A stretch of 64,000 nucleotides of DNA from an alpha proteobacterium SCGC AAA240-E13 (GTDB taxonomy: Bacteria > Pseudomonadota > Alphaproteobacteria > Pelagibacterales > Pelagibacteraceae). Shown piece after piece: positions 31,863 to 41,452 of this stretch. The notes beneath the pieces are model-generated. The model saw nothing but the letters and a program-made list of their open reading frames with translations, had not been told where the DNA came from and did not search any database. The stretch covers positions 19,494 to 83,493 of the forward strand of contig AZHR01000004.1 in NCBI GenBank assembly GCA_000504625.1, read 5' to 3'. The translations under genes and the position numbers were made by a program. Within the stretch, counting starts at the first letter, position 1, and each line of letters begins with the position of its first letter.

Positions 31863-33791
31863 TTAATATACCTTCCTTATACCAAAATTCAAATTCCTAC
31901 CCGGAGTTGAATATTGATACCCTTCTTCGTAATTTACGTCAAATATATTCGACGCTGAAAAATATATTTTATATTTGTTAAATAAGTTATAATTACCTGA
32001 AAGATCTACTGTGACATAATCATCTAATATTACATCATTATATCCCCCATTACTTGTATTGGCGTTTCCGTAATCTCTTCTCTCTGCTGCATACTTAATT
32101 AAAAGTGATGTATTAATTTTATTATTAATTTTTTTATTTATGGATGCATTCATTGAGTGCCTAGGTACCCTCACTGGCATCTCATCAAGACATGTATGCC
32201 AATCAGCCTGATATTTGGCATAATCTGGATCATCGCAGTCTTCTCCATCATAAGCATCAGTAAAAGTATACCCTAAATCAAAACTTAAAGTTTTTTCAGG
32301 TTTCCATTTGGTTGTAAGTTCAAAACCTCTGCTTTTAATGTTTCCTTCTGAATTTTGTATAGTTTGAGATGGCCCTTTTCCATTATCAGTATTTTCTATC
32401 CAGTTGGAAAGATTATCATCATAGATCACATGGAATAAAGTTAGATCTAAATTGAGATTATGTTTTTCAATAAATTTTTCAATACCAAAATCAAAACTGG
32501 TACTCTTTTCAGGAACCAGGTCTTCTTTATTATCAACGTTATAATCATAAAAGTAATCATTCAAAGAAGGAAATCTTATTCCAGTACCCAAAGAAGATCT
32601 GAATTTAGTTCTTTTATCTGGTATGTAGGCAAAAGTAATTCTTCCTGTTTCATAAGCTCCTGCCGTTGTATGATCATCTCTTCTTAACCCAATTGTTGAA
32701 TATATTTTTTCTGTAGGTCTAAATTGTAAATCTATATATTGTGAGTAGACTGCTTCATCACTTTCAAGGTTACCGGTAACAGACCATGTTGTAAAATCTG
32801 CTCTGTCAAATTCGTTATCCAAACCGTAAACAATTTTTGTATCATAATTAAAATTATATTCACCAATAAGATTAATGGCATCTCTGTATCCCCAGTAAAT
32901 ATCATTTGTGCCTGAGTAGCCTATTACGGATCTTTTTATATACGTATTATTATATGATAATGTATTTTTAAGATTCCCATCATCACGAATTAATCTTAAA
33001 CTGTAAGAACTTTCTTCATCATCAGTATTATTACCATCTGTTCTTCCAGAAGTAACTTCGTCATACTCCAAATATGAGTCTGCATATCTTAGGTAATTTT
33101 CTAATCTAAATTTATCATTAATATTGTAACCAAAATTTGCAACAACACTGTCATTGTAATATTTATCTTTTTCATCATTATCGTTCATGGCTGAAATTCC
33201 GTCGGTTAGGAATTTATTGAAACCAACAAAATAATCATAGTTGTTTTCTTTTCCATCGAAGGAAATATTAAAATTCTTTGTATCATTTGAGCCTGTGGAT
33301 ACTTCTATGTCATTATGATGACCTTCTTTACCTTTTTTTGTAAAAAGATTGATAGTTCCTCCTATGGCACTACTACCATACAAAGAACTTTGTGTACCTT
33401 TCAAAATTTCAACACGATCTATTGAACCCTTCATTAAATTGCCAAAATAATAATCATTTGATGGGCTTGAGGGATCTGAGACTTTTACACCATCTATATA
33501 CACTGTAGAATATCTTTTTGGTAGACCTCTTAGCTGTACCCCCGAAGTAGTACCATGACCTCCTGATTGAAAATAATTCATTCCATTTAAATTTTTACTT
33601 AAAACATCTCCAAGAAAAAACTCATTAGATTCTGAAATTGCTTTACTATCAACTATCACAACATCGCTTCCTACAATGCTTTTTGATTGATAAGTTTTTC
33701 CTGCCGAAATAACAATAATAGGAATATTCTCAGCAAACAATTTTTTAGATGAGAACGTAATAATTAATAAAAAAATAATAATTCTTAGCAT
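31863..33791 (-). CDS. btuB: TonB-dependent outer-membrane receptor, BtuB type
   Basis: Outer-membrane beta-barrel that imports vitamin B12. Signal peptide to about residue 20 (KKLFAE), a candidate TonB box near PIIVISAGK, a plug domain with GVQLRGLPKRYSTVYIDGVK and RVEILKGTQSSLYGSSAIGG (residues about 85-150), and a barrel ending in YQYSTPGRNLNFGIRKVY. Length 642 is close to E. coli BtuB (614). A cobalamin riboswitch lies 113 bp upstream, supporting B12 as the ligand. AAGGAG lies upstream of the ATG. No tonB, exbB or exbD gene is in the window. Confidence 0.92.
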   Translation of the reverse strand: MLRIIIFLLIITFSSKKLFAENIPIIVISAGKTYQSKSIVGSDVVIVDSKAISESNEFFLGDVLSKNLNGMNYFQSGGHGTTSGVQLRGLPKRYSTVYIDGVKVSDPSSPSNDYYFGNLMKGSIDRVEILKGTQSSLYGSSAIGGTINLFTKKGKEGHHNDIEVSTGSNDTKNFNISFDGKENNYDYFVGFNKFLTDGISAMNDNDEKDKYYNDSVVANFGYNINDKFRLENYLRYADSYLEYDEVTSGRTDGNNTDDEESSYSLRLIRDDGNLKNTLSYNNTYIKRSVIGYSGTNDIYWGYRDAINLIGEYNFNYDTKIVYGLDNEFDRADFTTWSVTGNLESDEAVYSQYIDLQFRPTEKIYSTIGLRRDDHTTAGAYETGRITFAYIPDKRTKFRSSLGTGIRFPSLNDYFYDYNVDNKEDLVPEKSTSFDFGIEKFIEKHNLNLDLTLFHVIYDDNLSNWIENTDNGKGPSQTIQNSEGNIKSRGFELTTKWKPEKTLSFDLGYTFTDAYDGEDCDDPDYAKYQADWHTCLDEMPVRVPRHSMNASINKKINNKINTSLLIKYAAERRDYGNANTSNGGYNDVILDDYVTVDLSGNYNLFNKYKIYFSASNIFDVNYEEGYQYSTPGRNLNFGIRKVY

Positions 33792-33903
33792 GTTTGCACC
33801 TTTACTCCTTAATTTCGAGTCTATTAAAAACCCAAAAAATTAATGCCACTGCTAATTTTTCATTGTAGAACTAGACTTTTCTCGGCCTTTATTCGACAGC
33901 GGA

Positions 33904-33998
33904 CTATACCGGGTAGTGTTCGGACTTGGATTAGCTCCTTACCTTTGCGAGCACAGTTAATGATTCACACATTATTCCCCACCGTAGTAACGGTACAG
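33904..33998 (-). promoter_or_regulatory. Cobalamin riboswitch upstream of btuB
   Basis: On the minus strand a closing helix pairs CTGTACC (33998-33992) with GGTATAG (33910-33904). Inside are the hairpin ACCGT-TACT-ACGGT sharing its base, then GGTGGGGAATAATGTGTGAA, CTGTGCTCGCAAAGG, and the B12-box-like AAGTCCGAACACTACCC (927-911 of the 33 kb numbering). These follow the cobalamin-riboswitch consensus; the short core (about 95 nt) resembles the compact Cbl-II class. A further hairpin-rich segment (33860-33903) before the btuB ribosome-binding site could form the loop-loop switch. Expected action: B12 represses btuB and the DUF6580 gene. Confidence 0.82.
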
Positions 33999-34057
33999 TG
34001 AACGCAATAAACTATTCGAAAAAAAAAGTCAAATTTTTTTTGTTAACAAAAAATTAA

Positions 34058-34873
34058 TTATTTAATAAAAATTGAGCATATAACTCTATCAATAAAATAT
34101 TTTGTATATTTTAAAAGAAAAATCATTGAGACCAATAAAATGTTTTGCCCATTGTCTATTCTAATTTTAACAGTTTCGGAAAGATAATCCATAAAGGATA
34201 TTTTGGATGATATTCCTCCCCTCCTAAACTTACCAAATATCTCATTTTTTTTAGTAGCCATTCCATTTAATTTGTGTTTTACGATCATTCTATAAAAAAG
34301 ATCATAATCAGCTGAATATTTATATTTAATATTATAAAGGCCAATTTTTTTTTGTGCCTTTTTTTTTATAAAAAAACCAATTGAATGAGTTGTATAAAAA
34401 CCAAAACTCCAATGTATTTTCCAAGGATTATATCCGTGCAAAAGTTTATATTTAATTACACTCCCGAAAAGGAAATCTATATATTTATTTCGATTAAAAT
34501 AATTTGCAGCTATTTTGAGAGCTCGCTTATAATAAATATCATCAGAATTAAGAATTGCAATTATTGAACCATGACTTAATTTTATTCCTTTATTCATAGC
34601 ATCGTAAATACCTTTATCTTTTTCTGATATCCAATAATTTATTTTTGAATCATTTTTTTTTAAAATATCTATTGTTCCATCAGTTGATTTTCCATCAACA
34701 ATTATTAGTTCATAATTTTTATAACTCTGATCTATAACGCTTTGAATAGATTGTTTTAAAAATTTTTTATTATTTAATACAACTGTAATTATTGATATTA
34801 AAGGTAAGTTTTTTTTATCTTTTTTAAAATAACCTTTTTTTCTCAACCCACCTGAAATTTTTTTCCGTTTCAT
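34058..34873 (-). CDS. Glycosyltransferase family 2
   Basis: GT-A fold transferase: LISIITVVLNNKKFLKQSIQ (from residue 25), IVDGKSTDGT, a KDKGIYDAMNKGI helix and the metal-site NSDD near residue 110. The pattern PWKIHWSFGFYTTHSIGF is common in GT2 enzymes that add hexoses to O-antigen repeat units. A C-terminal hydrophobic patch may touch the membrane. Length 271. It is 4 bp downstream of the GT4 gene and marks the left end of the polysaccharide island. Donor and acceptor are unknown. Confidence 0.85.
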   Translation of the reverse strand: MKRKKISGGLRKKGYFKKDKKNLPLISIITVVLNNKKFLKQSIQSVIDQSYKNYELIIVDGKSTDGTIDILKKNDSKINYWISEKDKGIYDAMNKGIKLSHGSIIAILNSDDIYYKRALKIAANYFNRNKYIDFLFGSVIKYKLLHGYNPWKIHWSFGFYTTHSIGFFIKKKAQKKIGLYNIKYKYSADYDLFYRMIVKHKLNGMATKKNEIFGKFRRGGISSKISFMDYLSETVKIRIDNGQNILLVSMIFLLKYTKYFIDRVICSIFIK

Positions 34874-34877
34874 TTTT

Positions 34878-35963
34878 TTAAAAATACTTTGATATTATTT
34901 GAAAATATCTATCGCAGTTAGTTTTATAATCAAATCTTATAAGACTTTTATATCCCCTATTAATTTTAAGTTTTGTTTCTCGGGATTTTTTATTAAAATT
35001 TTTTAGCAAATAAAATAATTGATTATAATCCCCAACTTTAAATAAACCTCCATACAAACCACGTTTGAGTATTTCTCTTGGTCCGGTGGGACAATCAGAA
35101 GAGATAATGTATTTTTTAAGATATAAGGTTTCGATCAAAACATTTGGTAATCCTTCAAAAATAGAAGATAAAACAAACACATCAGAAGTTTTTACATAAG
35201 ACTCCGGATTTTTTTGATAGCCAATTAATTTTACAATTTTTTGTAATTCATTTTGCAATATATATTTTCTTAACTTTTTTTCTCTGTACCCTCTGCCTAT
35301 AATGGCCAGTTTACATTTTTTAAACTCACTTAGTTTTTTTACAGCTTTCAATAAAGTGAAATGATCTTTTTGATCAGTCAACCTAGCTACATTAATTATT
35401 TTTAAAGATTTTTTATCACTAAAAAAAGAGAAATTTACTTTTTTAACTTTTTTTCCAACAAAAGGATTGTAGATAACGTTGGGTATTATAGAAAAAAATT
35501 TTCTAAATTTTTTCTTAAAATCAAAACTGTTAACAATTATTTCATCAGCTAGATTAAAAAAAAACTTGAAAATTATTTTATAAATACCATTTTTTATATA
35601 TTTTTCAGGACTTGTATTTGATCTAATTATGGTTTTTTTTTTAAAAATTAGCCCTAGCATTATTGCAATGATATTCGATTGGAATGACAAAATTACAACA
35701 TCTTCATTACGACAATTTTTGAAAAATAGAAAAATCGCAACTAACGTTTTTATTAATCTTGAATTTTTTATACTTTTTTTATTTTTTACAGATATAATTT
35801 TTATCTTTTCATCAAAAAATCTTCTTTTGTTATTTGATGCTGTAAGAACTTTTATGGGTATATTTTTTCTTGCAAGATAGTTTGCTATTAAATATAAATT
35901 TTTTTCAACTCCAGCATTTTCTATAGATGGAATAAATATAATAAGAGATCTTTTTTTTTTCAT
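34878..35963 (-). CDS. Glycosyltransferase family 4
   Basis: GT-B fold retaining transferase of 361 residues. The N-terminal domain starts SLIIFIPSIENAGVEKNLY with the glycine-poor acceptor loop; the C-terminal domain has INVARLTDQKDHFTLLKA (near residue 190), LAIIGRGYREKKLR and the nucleotide-sugar motif VLSSIFEGLPNVLIETLYLK (near residue 272) with its EX7E glutamates, then SDCPTGPREIL. It is followed by a GT2 gene and preceded by the sugar-nucleotide dehydrogenase gene. Sugar specificity cannot be read from sequence. Confidence 0.88.
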   Translation of the reverse strand: MKKKRSLIIFIPSIENAGVEKNLYLIANYLARKNIPIKVLTASNNKRRFFDEKIKIISVKNKKSIKNSRLIKTLVAIFLFFKNCRNEDVVILSFQSNIIAIMLGLIFKKKTIIRSNTSPEKYIKNGIYKIIFKFFFNLADEIIVNSFDFKKKFRKFFSIIPNVIYNPFVGKKVKKVNFSFFSDKKSLKIINVARLTDQKDHFTLLKAVKKLSEFKKCKLAIIGRGYREKKLRKYILQNELQKIVKLIGYQKNPESYVKTSDVFVLSSIFEGLPNVLIETLYLKKYIISSDCPTGPREILKRGLYGGLFKVGDYNQLFYLLKNFNKKSRETKLKINRGYKSLIRFDYKTNCDRYFQIISKYF

Positions 35964-35988
35964 ATTAATAAAAACTTAGATTAACAAT

Positions 35989-37218
35989 TTAAGAGTAATA
36001 ATTAAATGGATCTAAAACTTTGTTTTTATTTTTAGATGATATAACTTCCTTAAAAATTTTTTTAAATATATTGTGATACGAAAGAAATAAAATCACATCA
36101 AATTCTATATTTTTATTTATTTTATTATAAATTCCATACATTTTTTTTGTTTTTTCTTGAGCAAAAGGATCACATCCACTTATTTTTTTATTATTTTTTT
36201 TAATTTTTTTAAATATTTTAAAACCTAACGAATTCCTCATGTCTGCCACCCCGGCTTTATAAGTTAATCCAACGATCATAATTTTAGAATTTCTTAAAGA
36301 CTTATTTTTTTTTTTTAAAAAATCATTTAATTCTTTAATTATATAATTTAACATTCCATCATTAATTTTTCTCCCAGCTAAAGCAACTTCGGTTTTAAAA
36401 TTATTTTTATTTGCTATACTTGACAAATAATATGGATCTACAGGCAAGCAATGTCCTCCTACTAACCCTGGTCTAAAATTCAAAAAATTCCATTTAGATT
36501 TAGCTAATCTAACAACTTCGCTGAAACTTATTTTCAACCTCTTGCATGTAAGTAAAATTTCATTCATCAGAGCAATATTAATATCTCTCTGAATATTTTC
36601 TATGACTTTAGCAGTTTCTGCTGCTTCAATATTGTTAGATTTAATTAATTGCTTCGATATTTTATTATAAATTTTAGTAATCTTTTTTATTACAATTTTA
36701 TTTTTTGTTTCAAATGCTATAATTTTCTTAATACCTAACAAAGTATATTTTTTGTCTCCAGGATTTATTCTTTCAGGACTATAACCAATGAAAAAATCTT
36801 TATTATTTTTTAAATTAGTTTTTTTTTCAAAATAATTTTTACAATCTTTAGTCACACCTGGAAAAACAGTTGACTCAATAAATATAATATCATTCTTTTT
36901 TAATACTTTTGAAACTGTTTTAACAGCATTTTTTAATGATCTTAAATCGGGCATTTTATTTTTGTGTATTGGTGTTGGCACACAAAGAATAAAAAAATTA
37001 CAGTTTTTTATATCATTTATTTTATTTGTAAAAATAATTTTTTCAAAATTGTTAAATGTCTTAGGCTTATACTCTTTATTAATATCAATTTTTTTATTTA
37101 GATTTTTTATTCTTTCTTCATCTTTGTCAAATCCATAAGTTAAAAAATTGTTAGCGAGTCTTAGAGCGATTGGTAAACCCACATATCCTAATCCGATAAC
37201 GCAGGGAATTATTTTCAT
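35989..37218 (-). CDS. Nucleotide-sugar dehydrogenase, TviB/WbpA type
   Basis: Two-step NAD-dependent oxidation of a UDP-sugar (UDP-GlcNAc or UDP-GalNAc) to the uronate. The Rossmann motif is VIGLGYVGLPIA (residues 7-18); CVPTP near residue 82, ESTVFPGVT, and GYSPERINPGD (near residue 150), the last typical of the TviB/WbpA/WbpO group; the catalytic Cys lies in VGGHCLPVDPYYL near residue 262; TYKAGVADMRNS follows. Length 409 is normal. The divergently read epimerase gene starts 52 bp away, and the pair recalls the Vi-antigen genes tviB and tviC, which make UDP-N-acetylgalactosaminuronate. Confidence 0.9.
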   Translation of the reverse strand: MKIIPCVIGLGYVGLPIALRLANNFLTYGFDKDEERIKNLNKKIDINKEYKPKTFNNFEKIIFTNKINDIKNCNFFILCVPTPIHKNKMPDLRSLKNAVKTVSKVLKKNDIIFIESTVFPGVTKDCKNYFEKKTNLKNNKDFFIGYSPERINPGDKKYTLLGIKKIIAFETKNKIVIKKITKIYNKISKQLIKSNNIEAAETAKVIENIQRDINIALMNEILLTCKRLKISFSEVVRLAKSKWNFLNFRPGLVGGHCLPVDPYYLSSIANKNNFKTEVALAGRKINDGMLNYIIKELNDFLKKKNKSLRNSKIMIVGLTYKAGVADMRNSLGFKIFKKIKKNNKKISGCDPFAQEKTKKMYGIYNKINKNIEFDVILFLSYHNIFKKIFKEVISSKNKNKVLDPFNYYS

Positions 37219-37269
37219 CGTATAAATAAATATACTTAAAATAAAATAATTGGTATATTTTTTTTTGTT

Positions 37270-38235
37270 ATGAAAATTTTAATAACAGGATGTTGTGGGT
37301 TTATTGGGTTTAATTTTGCAAACTTTCTAGCTAAATCAAATAAAAAGGTAAGAATTTTAGGAATTGATAATTTAGATAATTACTATTCAGTTAGTCTTAA
37401 GCAGGATAGATTAAAAAAGTTATTAAAATATAAAAATTTTCATTTTTTTAAATTTAATTTAGAGAATTTTGAATTATTAAAAAAGATATTCCAAAAAAAT
37501 AAATTTGATTATATATTTCATCTGGCTGCTCAAGCTGGTGTAAGATATTCGATTATTAATCCAAAAAAATACATAAATTCAAATGTAAATGGATTTTTTA
37601 ATATCATTGAACTTTCAAGGTATAATAATGTCAAAAAAATTTTTTACGCTTCTTCAAGTTCGGTATACGGTGATAGTAAAGTTTTTCCTTTACATGAAAA
37701 AAATATAATTAAACCTAAAAACGTATATAGTTTGACAAAAAAATTTAATGAAGAATTAGCAGAAATTTTTTCAAAATTTTATAACATGAAATTTGTAGGA
37801 CTTAGATTTTTTACTGTTTATGGTGAATGGGGAAGACCTGATATGATGATATTTAAATATATCAAAGCTTCAATTATGAAAAAAATATTCTATTTAAATA
37901 ATTATGGAAACCACACAAGAGATTTTACTTATATTGATGATGTAATTAAAATAATGCATAAATTAATACATTTACGGATTAAGAAAAATCATGAAATTTT
38001 TAATATATGTTCTAACAAACCAATTAAATTAATTAAAATAGTTAACTTGTTAAATAATTTAACAAAAACTCCAAAGATAAAAAAAATTGCATTTCAAAAA
38101 GCTGATGTATTAAAAACACATGGTTCAAATAAAAAAATAATAAAATATTTAAAATATAGTAAATTTACAAACATAGACAAAGGTTTATTAAATACTTGCA
38201 AGTGGTATAGCAATTATTTAAAAAATAAATTATAA
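37270..38235 (+). CDS. NAD-dependent sugar epimerase (UDP-uronate 4-epimerase type)
   Basis: Extended short-chain dehydrogenase of 321 residues. GCCGFIGFNFANFL (residues 7-20) binds NAD; HLAAQAGVRYSI near residue 90, SSSSVYGD near residue 130, and the catalytic Tyr-Lys in YSLTKKFNEE. LRFFTVYGEWGRPDMMIFKY is the signature of UDP-glucuronate 4-epimerases and TviC-like enzymes, so the substrate is probably the product of the dehydrogenase encoded next door. Starts on the opposite strand from that gene, so the 51 bp between must hold two promoters. Its end overlaps the next gene tail-to-tail by 6 bp. Confidence 0.88.
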   Translation: MKILITGCCGFIGFNFANFLAKSNKKVRILGIDNLDNYYSVSLKQDRLKKLLKYKNFHFFKFNLENFELLKKIFQKNKFDYIFHLAAQAGVRYSIINPKKYINSNVNGFFNIIELSRYNNVKKIFYASSSSVYGDSKVFPLHEKNIIKPKNVYSLTKKFNEELAEIFSKFYNMKFVGLRFFTVYGEWGRPDMMIFKYIKASIMKKIFYLNNYGNHTRDFTYIDDVIKIMHKLIHLRIKKNHEIFNICSNKPIKLIKIVNLLNNLTKTPKIKKIAFQKADVLKTHGSNKKIIKYLKYSKFTNIDKGLLNTCKWYSNYLKNKL

Positions 38236-39318
38236 ATTTTCAAATATTTTTTGATATTCATCAACACAATTGGCCACATTAAATTTTGTTATTTTATTTT
38301 TCGCATAGTTTAATTTTTTTTGGAATTTTTTTTGTTTATTTAAAAATTTCTTTATTAAATTTGCTAGATTTAAATGATCACCGGCATCAAAAAAATAACC
38401 TCCCTTTCCTCGTGAAAGTATTTCACTAACTCCTCCATGGCTTCTAGAACAAATAACTGGAATATTATAACTTATTGCTTCAATTACTGAATTGGGAAAA
38501 CCTTCAAAAAACGAACAGTTAATGTATAGATCAGCCTTTTTGAAATATTTACTGGTATCTTTGTAATAACCTCTTAGATAGATTTTATCTCCTAGCTTAA
38601 GTTGCCTTATTAATTTATTTAAATTATTCTTTTGGTTTCCATCCCCAATTATTTCAAGAACAAATGTTCTATCTTTTATTAAATTTACCGCATGAATTAA
38701 AGTTTCGTATCCTTTTTCTTTTGATAATCTTCCTACACTTAATATTTTTTTAATAATATTTTTTTTTTTTACTTTCTTGCTAAATTTTTTGAATGCTGGA
38801 GAATAGATTGTTTTTACATTTGATTTACATAAAGTTTTTAAATGTTCACTTGATTTTTTGGAATTAGTAATAATTACATTTGCTTTTTTGTACAAAAATT
38901 TTATTAGAAATTTTATAGTCTTTTTCTTTATAAAATCTATTGGGTTAAAATAAATATCAAGTTCTTTTATTGCAGTTCTTTCTACAAGAATAATTTTCAA
39001 ATTAGAATATGTGCGTAATGCCAAAATAGTTATAACGTTTGCATAATTTATATTTGATACAAATATGCTATTATTATGAATATTTAATTTATTTATTATC
39101 TTTCTAAGTGCAAATATTGAATAAATTGCTCTGCTTGTTTTTAATTCATAAAACTTTTTTACATATTTCTTTAGTTCTTTTTTGTAGCTACATGGTCCGA
39201 TTGAAATAATATACAAATCATATTTTGATTTATCAAATTTTTTGCACATTCTGGAAATAGCATTCCCGGCACCACCAGGTATAAAAACTGGTAAAAAAAA
39301 TAATATGTTTTTTTTCAT
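38230..39318 (-). CDS. Glycosyltransferase family 4
   Basis: GT-B transferase of 362 residues with the acceptor loop FIPGGAGNAISRMCKKF at residues 12-28, then LSVGRLSKEKGYETLIHA (near residue 190), LEIIGDGNQKNNLNKLI, LRGYYKDTSKYFKKADLYIN and the EX7E region CSFFEGFPNSVIEAISY (near residue 268). The NAISRM loop resembles enzymes that add N-acetylgalactosamine (for example PglA types), but that is only suggestive. It is alone on the minus strand between plus-strand genes and overlaps the epimerase gene end by 6 bp. Confidence 0.87.
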   Translation of the reverse strand: MKKNILFFLPVFIPGGAGNAISRMCKKFDKSKYDLYIISIGPCSYKKELKKYVKKFYELKTSRAIYSIFALRKIINKLNIHNNSIFVSNINYANVITILALRTYSNLKIILVERTAIKELDIYFNPIDFIKKKTIKFLIKFLYKKANVIITNSKKSSEHLKTLCKSNVKTIYSPAFKKFSKKVKKKNIIKKILSVGRLSKEKGYETLIHAVNLIKDRTFVLEIIGDGNQKNNLNKLIRQLKLGDKIYLRGYYKDTSKYFKKADLYINCSFFEGFPNSVIEAISYNIPVICSRSHGGVSEILSRGKGGYFFDAGDHLNLANLIKKFLNKQKKFQKKLNYAKNKITKFNVANCVDEYQKIFENL

Positions 39319-39388
39319 AAAAAGGACTACTATCCCATTTAACTTTTATTTATAAATTCAATTATCATTAAATTTCTTATAATAAATA

Positions 39389-40660
39389 ATGGCAAATATT
39401 TTAAATAAAAAGATTATAGTTGATTATTTCAATAAGAATAAATTAAAAATTTTTATTGCAATATTATTTGTTGTAATTATCAATATTTTATTAAAATCAG
39501 GAATATTATATAATTTTATTTTTGGATCTACTGAAGTATTTGGAGACCACAAATATAATATTAGTTTGCTAAAGTGTCACTATCTTGGTTTTGATGTTTA
39601 CCATAATAATACTTGTACTTCCGCAATATGTAATTTTGGACGAATTTTTTTACTAATACCTTTTAATTTAAAATTAGAACATTTTTACTTAGATTACCTC
39701 CCATATATTGTAATAATATTATTTTCATTTTCTACAATTTTTATTATTAGTCCAAAAAATAAAATCCAGTATGTAGTGCTATTTTTATCAATTTTTAACC
39801 CTTCAACTTTATTGTTAATAGAACGAATTAATTTTGATATATTTATATTTTTAATATTAATTTTTATTATCTTTAATAGAATTTATTTTATAAATTGGAT
39901 TTTGATTTCTTTTGTTACTTTATCAAAGTTTTATCCTGCCATTTTAGGAATAAATATTTTATTAGAAAATAAAAATAGAAAACTTTTAGAATTAGTATAC
40001 ATAATTTTGGGTATTTCTTTGTTATCAACAATTTACATATATTTTAATTATGAAAAATACCTATTGGGTCTTCAATTATTAGATCCTGCTGGATATCTTT
40101 TTTTGTTTTCATTAAAAACGATTCCAAAAATAATGAAATATTTATTTAGTTGGAATTATATTGTTCTTATTATGTGTTTTTTAATTTTGTTCGCTTTATT
40201 AACTATTAATTTTTATAAACTTATAAAAAAAAATAAATTTGATAATTTGATTGATATATATTCATCAGAAACTAAATTATTTATATTAGGCGGTTATATT
40301 TTATTAATTTGTTATCTGATTTTTTCTAATTATGTTTATAGAGAAGTATTTTTAATTACATTGTTGCCATTATTATTTAAGCTTCATAACATTAAGAACA
40401 TAAAATTTTTAACTTTTTTTGTATATTTTATTTTTTGTAGATACGTATTTTTATTTATTTATGGATATATAAATGCATATGAACTTTATCATGTTACATA
40501 TATTAATGATGTTAGATATTTTTCAAAAGAATTTTTATTTATTACAACTCTTAAAGGAATTATAGATATTGTTTTAATGTCTTTTATTGGATCTGTATTA
40601 TTTTTAATTAGTAAAAAAATAATCTATCAGTTTAAAGCTAAACATTTTGAACAAATATAA
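39389..40660 (+). CDS. Multi-pass membrane protein, GT87-like (GT-C fold)
   Basis: A 423-residue protein with about ten hydrophobic helices. The segment LLIERINFDIFIFLILIFII (near residue 135) matches the ERGNxD-type motif of the GT87/DUF2029 polyprenyl-phosphate-mannose transferases, and the early loop FGDHKYNIS carries acidic residues as in GT-C catalytic loops. It would transfer a sugar from a lipid-linked donor on the periplasmic side. Specificity is unknown. It starts 71 bp after a divergent gene and is followed 13 bp later by a GT2 gene, so it heads a run of plus-strand genes. Confidence 0.6.
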   Translation: MANILNKKIIVDYFNKNKLKIFIAILFVVIINILLKSGILYNFIFGSTEVFGDHKYNISLLKCHYLGFDVYHNNTCTSAICNFGRIFLLIPFNLKLEHFYLDYLPYIVIILFSFSTIFIISPKNKIQYVVLFLSIFNPSTLLLIERINFDIFIFLILIFIIFNRIYFINWILISFVTLSKFYPAILGINILLENKNRKLLELVYIILGISLLSTIYIYFNYEKYLLGLQLLDPAGYLFLFSLKTIPKIMKYLFSWNYIVLIMCFLILFALLTINFYKLIKKNKFDNLIDIYSSETKLFILGGYILLICYLIFSNYVYREVFLITLLPLLFKLHNIKNIKFLTFFVYFIFCRYVFLFIYGYINAYELYHVTYINDVRYFSKEFLFITTLKGIIDIVLMSFIGSVLFLISKKIIYQFKAKHFEQI

Positions 40661-40673
40661 TAATAAATAATTA

Positions 40674-41417
40674 ATGAACACCTTAGTAAGCGTAATAATG
40701 CCATATTACAAAAAGAAAAATTATTTTTTAAAATCTATAAACTCTGTATTAAATCAAACCTACAGAAACCTAGAAGTGATAATTATATATGATGATCAAA
40801 ACACAAATGATCTGGAATATATTGAGAGTTGCATAAAAAAAGATATGAGAGTTCAAGTAATATGCAATAATAAAAATAAAGGTGTAGCCTATTCAAGAAA
40901 TAGAGGAATATCAATAGCCCAGGGTGAGTATATAGCTTTTTTAGATTGTGATGATTATTGGGAGATTAACAAAATTGAAGTGCAATTAAATTTTATGCTT
41001 TTTCATGGTTATGATTTTTCTCACACAACATATAAGGTCATAAATTGTAATGACCAAGTAATACGTACAATTAAAGTGAGGAAAAAATTAGAATATAAAG
41101 AATTGTTGAAGTCTTGTGATATAGGTTTGTCTTCTGTAATTTTAAAACGGAAACTATTAGGTAATATGAGGTTTCCTGAACTTAAAACAAAAGAAGACTT
41201 TGTATTATGGTTAAGTCTAGCTAAAAAATCGGTTGATCTGATTGGTTTTGATAAACCGTTAATTTTTTGGAGACAAACTTCCAATTCATTATCAAGTTCC
41301 GTAATACAAAAATTAAAAGATGCATTTAAAGTTTATTATTTTTATGAGAAAAAAAATTTTTTTTATTCAATTTTCTGTGTAATTAGATTATCTACTTATG
41401 CAATGTTAAAAAAATAA
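40674..41417 (+). CDS. Glycosyltransferase family 2
   Basis: 247-residue GT-A enzyme. VSVIMPYYKKKNYFLKSINS begins the nucleotide-binding fold, VLNQTYRNLEVIII follows, and the DXD-like site is FLDCDDYWEINK near residue 85. RQTSNSLSSS near the C-terminus is typical of WaaB/KfoC-like inner-membrane-facing transferases. A Leu/Phe-rich tail (YEKKNFFYSIFC) may touch the membrane. No specificity can be inferred. 35 bp separates it from the next gene. Confidence 0.85.
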   Translation: MNTLVSVIMPYYKKKNYFLKSINSVLNQTYRNLEVIIIYDDQNTNDLEYIESCIKKDMRVQVICNNKNKGVAYSRNRGISIAQGEYIAFLDCDDYWEINKIEVQLNFMLFHGYDFSHTTYKVINCNDQVIRTIKVRKKLEYKELLKSCDIGLSSVILKRKLLGNMRFPELKTKEDFVLWLSLAKKSVDLIGFDKPLIFWRQTSNSLSSSVIQKLKDAFKVYYFYEKKNFFYSIFCVIRLSTYAMLKK

Positions 41418-41452
41418 ATTAATGAATAATATTGCTTTAGATTACAAAAATC

